A stretch of 64,000 bases of DNA, taken from NCEH01 sp043195095 (GTDB lineage Bacteria; Pseudomonadota; Alphaproteobacteria; Rhizobiales; Xanthobacteraceae). The position numbers and the translations under genes are program-made. The notes beneath the pieces are model-generated. The model made no database searches. It saw only the letters and a program-made list of their open reading frames with translations, and was not told the DNA's origin. Shown here one piece after another: positions 60,906 through 64,000 of the stretch (position 1 is the stretch's first letter; every line of letters starts with the position of its first letter). The DNA lies in the NCBI RefSeq assembly GCF_043195095.1, contig NZ_JBAFWN010000001.1; one strand, written 5' to 3'.

Positions 60906-62567
60906 ATGCTGGACACGGCGATTATCGGAGGCGGGCTATGCGGCCTCGCCCTGGCGCGGAGCCTTTCCCGACACGGCCGGCCGGCCGCGCTCTTCGAGGC
61001 GCGCCCGCGGCTCGGCGGCCGCATCCTGACGGTTGAGGACGCAACGAGCGGTCTTCCGCTCGACCTTGGCCCCACGTGGTTCTGGCCGCAGAGCCAGCCA
61101 TTGGTCACCGGCCTCATCGCGGAGACCTGCCTCGCCCATATTCCGCAGCATGACGAAGGCGTGGTGCTGCACCTGCGCGACCCGGACAAGCGCACGGAGG
61201 AAATTACGAATCGTCAGGTTCATGGCGACGCCCGCCGCCTGGAAGGGGGCATAGGACTGCTGGTGGACGCGCTGGCCCAAGATCTGCCGTCGGCGCGGAC
61301 CTATCTCGGCCATGTGCTGACCCGCGTGACGGATCGGGGCGATCATGTCGCCCTCGCCTTTCGCGTTGGCGATCATACGGTCTCACTGGAGGCGCGCCAC
61401 GTGGTCCTTGCCCTTCCACCCCGCCTGCTGGAGGAAAGCATCCAGTTCGAGCCGGAGCTCAGCGCGGCGGTCCGCGATGCCATGCGGGGAACCGAAACCT
61501 GGATGGCGGCCCGAGCGAAGGTGATGGTCGCCTATCCCAGGGCCTTCTGGCGGGACGCCGGGATCTCCGGCAACGCCTTCGTCACCCACGAACAGGCGGT
61601 CATCGGCGAAGTGTTCGATGCTTGCGACGGCACGGCGGAAAAGGCCGCGCTCGGCGGCTTTCTGGCCCTGACGCCGCAATTGCGCCAAGCCTTCAGCATC
61701 GGCCTGCCCATGCTGATGGACAATCAGTTGGTGCAAGTGTTCGGCGCGGCCGCGGAGGGCGGCACGCAATATTGCCAGGATTGGGCGAGCGAGCCCTTCA
61801 CATGCAGCGCCCGCGACCGGGACGCAACCACCGGCACCCATTCCGACACCGGCAATCCGCTTCTGCGTCGCCCACTGTGGGGCGGCCGGCTGCACATCGG
61901 GGGCTCGGAGACGGCCGCGCAGGGCGCCGGCTATCTGGAAGGGGCGCTGGATGCCGCCCGGCGCATCGAGCGGGCTCTGACCCACGCCTGGGCCACCCAA
62001 GAGACCCGGCTCGATGGAACTTTCTCTCAGGATGGCGACGGCAGGGGAGACGAACCCGCGCTCGCCGCCTGGCGCGCCTGGGTGGCGCTTCAAGGGGACG
62101 TCGCGTTCGATGATTATCGTCGGCGCCTGACCCAGGCGCTCACGACCCAGCAGCGCGAACAGATCACCCAGCGGGCGATCCTCGCCGCTGCGGAGGCAAC
62201 CTTTGCCGAGGCGCTGGTGAAACTGGGCGAACTGCCCTTCGATCTCGCCGCGGCGCGTGTGGAGCGCGGACGATCCAGCCTGACGCCGTTGATCCAGGAG
62301 CCGTTCGGCGCCTTCATGCAGTCGCTGATGGGCGATGTGATCGCCTTCAACCGTACATCCTGCGCCTTATCGAATTTTCCTGACGAGCATCAATTATCGA
62401 AGGCTTATGAGCAGGCCATTCTGCGGGATATCGCGGCGGCGTGGCAGGAATTCTCGCTCGCCGCCAACCGCCTGCTGCTCCCGAAGGCGCGGCCGGCACA
62501 GGGCCTGCCTGGGGACGCGCGGGGGAACCTGCACGCAAACCTGCAGATACCGGGGATTTCTTCATGA
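60906..62567 (+). CDS. FAD-dependent amine-oxidase-like flavoprotein, nif-adjacent
   Basis: Flavoprotein of 553 aa with the ADP-binding motif MLDTAIIGGGLCGLALARSLSRHGRPAALFEARPRLGGRI at the N-terminus, so FAD binding is clear. DLGPTWFWP (near 55) and HVVLALPPRLLEESIQFEP (near 170) fit the flavin monoamine oxidase family. HIGGSETAAQGAGYLEGALDAARR near 340 is the C-terminal FAD-binding block. Its C-terminal 150 residues are a distinct helical extension. It overlaps the Rieske gene by 4 nt (ATGA), implying an electron-transfer pair. Substrate unknown; similar flavoproteins occur in other nif clusters. Confidence 0.85.
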   Translation: MLDTAIIGGGLCGLALARSLSRHGRPAALFEARPRLGGRILTVEDATSGLPLDLGPTWFWPQSQPLVTGLIAETCLAHIPQHDEGVVLHLRDPDKRTEEITNRQVHGDARRLEGGIGLLVDALAQDLPSARTYLGHVLTRVTDRGDHVALAFRVGDHTVSLEARHVVLALPPRLLEESIQFEPELSAAVRDAMRGTETWMAARAKVMVAYPRAFWRDAGISGNAFVTHEQAVIGEVFDACDGTAEKAALGGFLALTPQLRQAFSIGLPMLMDNQLVQVFGAAAEGGTQYCQDWASEPFTCSARDRDATTGTHSDTGNPLLRRPLWGGRLHIGGSETAAQGAGYLEGALDAARRIERALTHAWATQETRLDGTFSQDGDGRGDEPALAAWRAWVALQGDVAFDDYRRRLTQALTTQQREQITQRAILAAAEATFAEALVKLGELPFDLAAARVERGRSSLTPLIQEPFGAFMQSLMGDVIAFNRTSCALSNFPDEHQLSKAYEQAILRDIAAAWQEFSLAANRLLLPKARPAQGLPGDARGNLHANLQIPGISS

Positions 62568-63001
62568 GCGAGCGCAACATGGACGAGAACGTGGCCTACG
62601 CCATCTGTAGCATGAGCGACATTCCGAGCCAGCGGGCGGCCGGCTTTCATCTGATGATCATCGGGGAGAACGGCGAACCCAAGCCCTGGCCCATCATTGT
62701 TGTCCGATGGGGGCGCCAGGTGTTCGGCTATGTCAACAAATGCCCCCATGATGGGGTGAATCTCGACTGGGAGCGCAACCAGTTCCTCGACCCGAATGGC
62801 ATCCGCCTCATGTGCGGAAAGCACGGCGCCCTGTTCGAGCTGGGCACCGGCACCTGCGTGGATGGCCCCTGCAAGGGCAAGAGCCTCATTCCCGTGGCGC
62901 TGGCTATCCTCGACAACGACATCTGCGTGACCGGCGTCACCCTCGTGGAGGAGGATGACGCGGAGGAGGACGACGCGGTCGCCGACGAAGCGCAGGCGTG
63001 A
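62564..63001 (+). CDS. Rieske [2Fe-2S] protein, nif-adjacent
   Basis: Rieske-type ferredoxin of 145 aa. Cluster ligands are C-x-H in NKCPHDGVNLDWERNQF near residue 62 and C-x2-H in LMCGKHGALFELGTG near residue 86. The last 20 residues are highly acidic (EEDDAEEDDAVADE). No membrane helix or signal, hence a soluble protein. It is translationally coupled to the flavoprotein before it, so electron flow between them is likely; whether it delivers to nitrogenase is not known. Confidence 0.88.
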   Translation: MSERNMDENVAYAICSMSDIPSQRAAGFHLMIIGENGEPKPWPIIVVRWGRQVFGYVNKCPHDGVNLDWERNQFLDPNGIRLMCGKHGALFELGTGTCVDGPCKGKSLIPVALAILDNDICVTGVTLVEEDDAEEDDAVADEAQA

Positions 63002-63016
63002 AGAAACGCCGGCCCG

Positions 63017-63625
63017 TCAGACGGGCCGGTTCTCGTTGCGGTTCTTCACCGGCTCCATGCGGGCGACGCCTTCCTCGAAGGTGATCGGCGTATAGGCCTC
63101 GTTGAAGCCGATGGCCGCATCGAGCAGGTGATCGAGCTTACCGGCCGTGTCGAGCTTCTTCACATCGTTCTTGTCGATGCTCATCAGGTCCATCATCTCT
63201 TTCCACACCGTCGATTCATCGCACGGCAGGACGAAGAAGGTGATGCCGTCGATCACGACCTTGTATTTGGCCAGAAGATCAATGTTGTTGGCGAAAATGA
63301 AATAGGTCCCGCTCGGGCTCAGCAATCCCTTCAGCACCTCGGCGGCGACCGAGAGATAAGCGAAGGAATGGATATAGCCCACCAGGATCGGAATGGTGGG
63401 TTCGCCCGCCTGGACGACGGTCAGAACCTGCTCGATGGAGAAATCCGGCGGGCGCTTTTCGTCCGCGACCTGGGCCTGGAACTTCAGCGCGATGTCGCCA
63501 CGGAAGCCGAAGCGGCCCGGCTTCTTCGTCGGCGCCTTGAGAACCGCATTGAGCAGCCGTCCCTCCCGATCAAGCCGGGCCAGCGCGGTCTCCTCGATCG
63601 TGATCGTCTTCTCAAGCGTCGTCAT
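63017..63625 (-). CDS. Unrecognised protein, nif-adjacent
   Basis: Protein of 202 aa from ATG 63625 (MTTLEKTITIEETALARLDR). No family recognised. Features: KKPGRFGFRGDIALKF near residue 35, a hydrophobic stretch IPILVGYIHSFAYLSVAAEVLKGLL at about residues 75-100 that could be buried or membrane-associated, one Cys in FFVLPCDESTVWKEMMDLM near 135. Convergent with the Rieske gene, 15 bp away. Upstream ATG at 63652 is possible. Confidence 0.65.
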   Translation of the reverse strand: MTTLEKTITIEETALARLDREGRLLNAVLKAPTKKPGRFGFRGDIALKFQAQVADEKRPPDFSIEQVLTVVQAGEPTIPILVGYIHSFAYLSVAAEVLKGLLSPSGTYFIFANNIDLLAKYKVVIDGITFFVLPCDESTVWKEMMDLMSIDKNDVKKLDTAGKLDHLLDAAIGFNEAYTPITFEEGVARMEPVKNRNENRPV

Positions 63626-63710
63626 GGATGAATCCCCGGGTTTCAAAGACATTTCCGGCGCAAAAGCGCCAACCGGGACCACCGATGCAAATAGCCTGCC
63701 GCTTCCCTGC

Positions 63711-63726
63711 TGGCGTGAACCGTGCA
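63711..63726 (+). promoter_or_regulatory. Weak sigma-54 promoter candidate
   Basis: TGGCGT-GAACC-GTGCA keeps the GG-N10-GC spacing of -24/-12 promoters but deviates at several positions. It lies 43 bp upstream of the partial gene at 63769. No NifA site was seen nearby. Confidence 0.3.
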
Positions 63727-63768
63727 TGCGAAAGAGCTCCGCGTCTGCGCGCCCCTTCAAACCGACAC

Positions 63769-64000
63769 ATGGCGATGAAGCTGCAAATCGAACGTCCCTA
63801 TATCGAGGCGATGGTCACGCGTTTTCCAGCCTTGGCGCCGCTCACGGAGCAGTTGCGCTTCGGCGAGAAGATCGAGGTCGCCTTCACCCATCTTTCCGAG
63901 GTCGAGCTGGACTTCCTCCAGCACCTGTACCGCGGCGCAGGCCCGCAGATGCAGACGCGCGCGGCGCAGATCGCGACCCTGCAACGGGCGTTCAGCGACA
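63769..64000 (+). CDS. Hypothetical protein, 3' end outside window
   Basis: Open frame from ATG 63769 (or 63775) to the right edge without a stop: MAMKLQIERPYIEAMVTRFP, followed by ALAPLTEQLRFGEKIEVAF and a helix-rich stretch with RGAGPQMQTRAAQIATLQ. At least 77 residues, no family recognised. It is divergent from the 202-aa gene with a 143-bp gap. Length and amino-acid make-up look like a real coding region. Confidence 0.55.
   Translation, partial: MAMKLQIERPYIEAMVTRFPALAPLTEQLRFGEKIEVAFTHLSEVELDFLQHLYRGAGPQMQTRAAQIATLQRAFSD

Overview
The window is GC-rich, densely packed DNA. Its gene content points to an alphaproteobacterium of the order Hyphomicrobiales, most likely a free-living diazotroph near Xanthobacter/Azorhizobium (Xanthobacteraceae). 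The evidence is an alphaproteobacterial nif cluster (nifHDKENX, DUF269, fdxB, nifA, nifV-cysE), a long B12-dependent ribonucleotide reductase, a ChpT-type phosphotransferase and DUF1134 and DUF2865 proteins. The assignment comes from protein families recognised by eye, not from a database match.

Layout. (1) 1-8.7 kb, minus strand: a catabolic operon with a polyamine-type ABC transporter, hydantoinase/oxoprolinase A and B subunits and a class V aminotransferase that runs off the left edge. An AT-rich regulatory island follows (8.7-9.37 kb). (2) 9.4-17.7 kb: an Ldh-family dehydrogenase on the plus strand, then a minus-strand operon with a sulfonate/taurine-type ABC transporter, an AstE-like deacylase, a second Ldh-family dehydrogenase and a split UxaA-family lyase, with a divergent LysR regulator. 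(3) 17.8-35.2 kb: mostly housekeeping genes (nrdJ, mutL, a VOC dioxygenase, queE-queD, a flavin reductase, marC, a molybdopterin oxidoreductase, a luciferase-like monooxygenase, chpT and several envelope proteins). A tandem duplication here copies the 3' end of mutL. (4) 35.2-64 kb: nitrogen fixation.

The nif region is a set of divergent transcription units. Five well-formed -24/-12 (sigma-54) promoters could be located by eye, ahead of nifV-cysE, yqeB-modD, prx-ahpD-nifA, fdxN-sufBCDS and nifHDKENX-fdxB. Four of these have a TGT-N10-ACA NifA site nearby; none was found for nifV. nifHDK encode nitrogenase, nifENX and the NifX-associated proteins build FeMo-co, nifV makes homocitrate, and cysE with sufBCDS supply cysteine sulfur and Fe-S clusters. 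FdxN, FdxB and probably a flavoprotein-Rieske pair handle electrons. nifA sits behind a peroxiredoxin and an AhpD-like gene and has a perfect FNR/FixK box upstream. The right end (58.7-64 kb) holds several small genes not recognised here, along with a rhodanese, an amine-oxidase-like flavoprotein and a Rieske protein. nifB, nifU, nifS, nifQ, nifW, nifT and nifZ are not in the window.

Most interesting points: YqeB and ModD, both molybdenum-linked, share a NifA control region with prx-ahpD-nifA. A complete SufBCDS set stands behind a nif ferredoxin promoter where NifUS might be expected. Several right-hand accessory genes have no recognised function. The catabolic operon at 10.6-16.7 kb combines components in a way that suggests an uncharacterised (sulfo)hydroxy-acid pathway. 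No tRNA, rRNA, CRISPR array, insertion sequence or prophage was seen.
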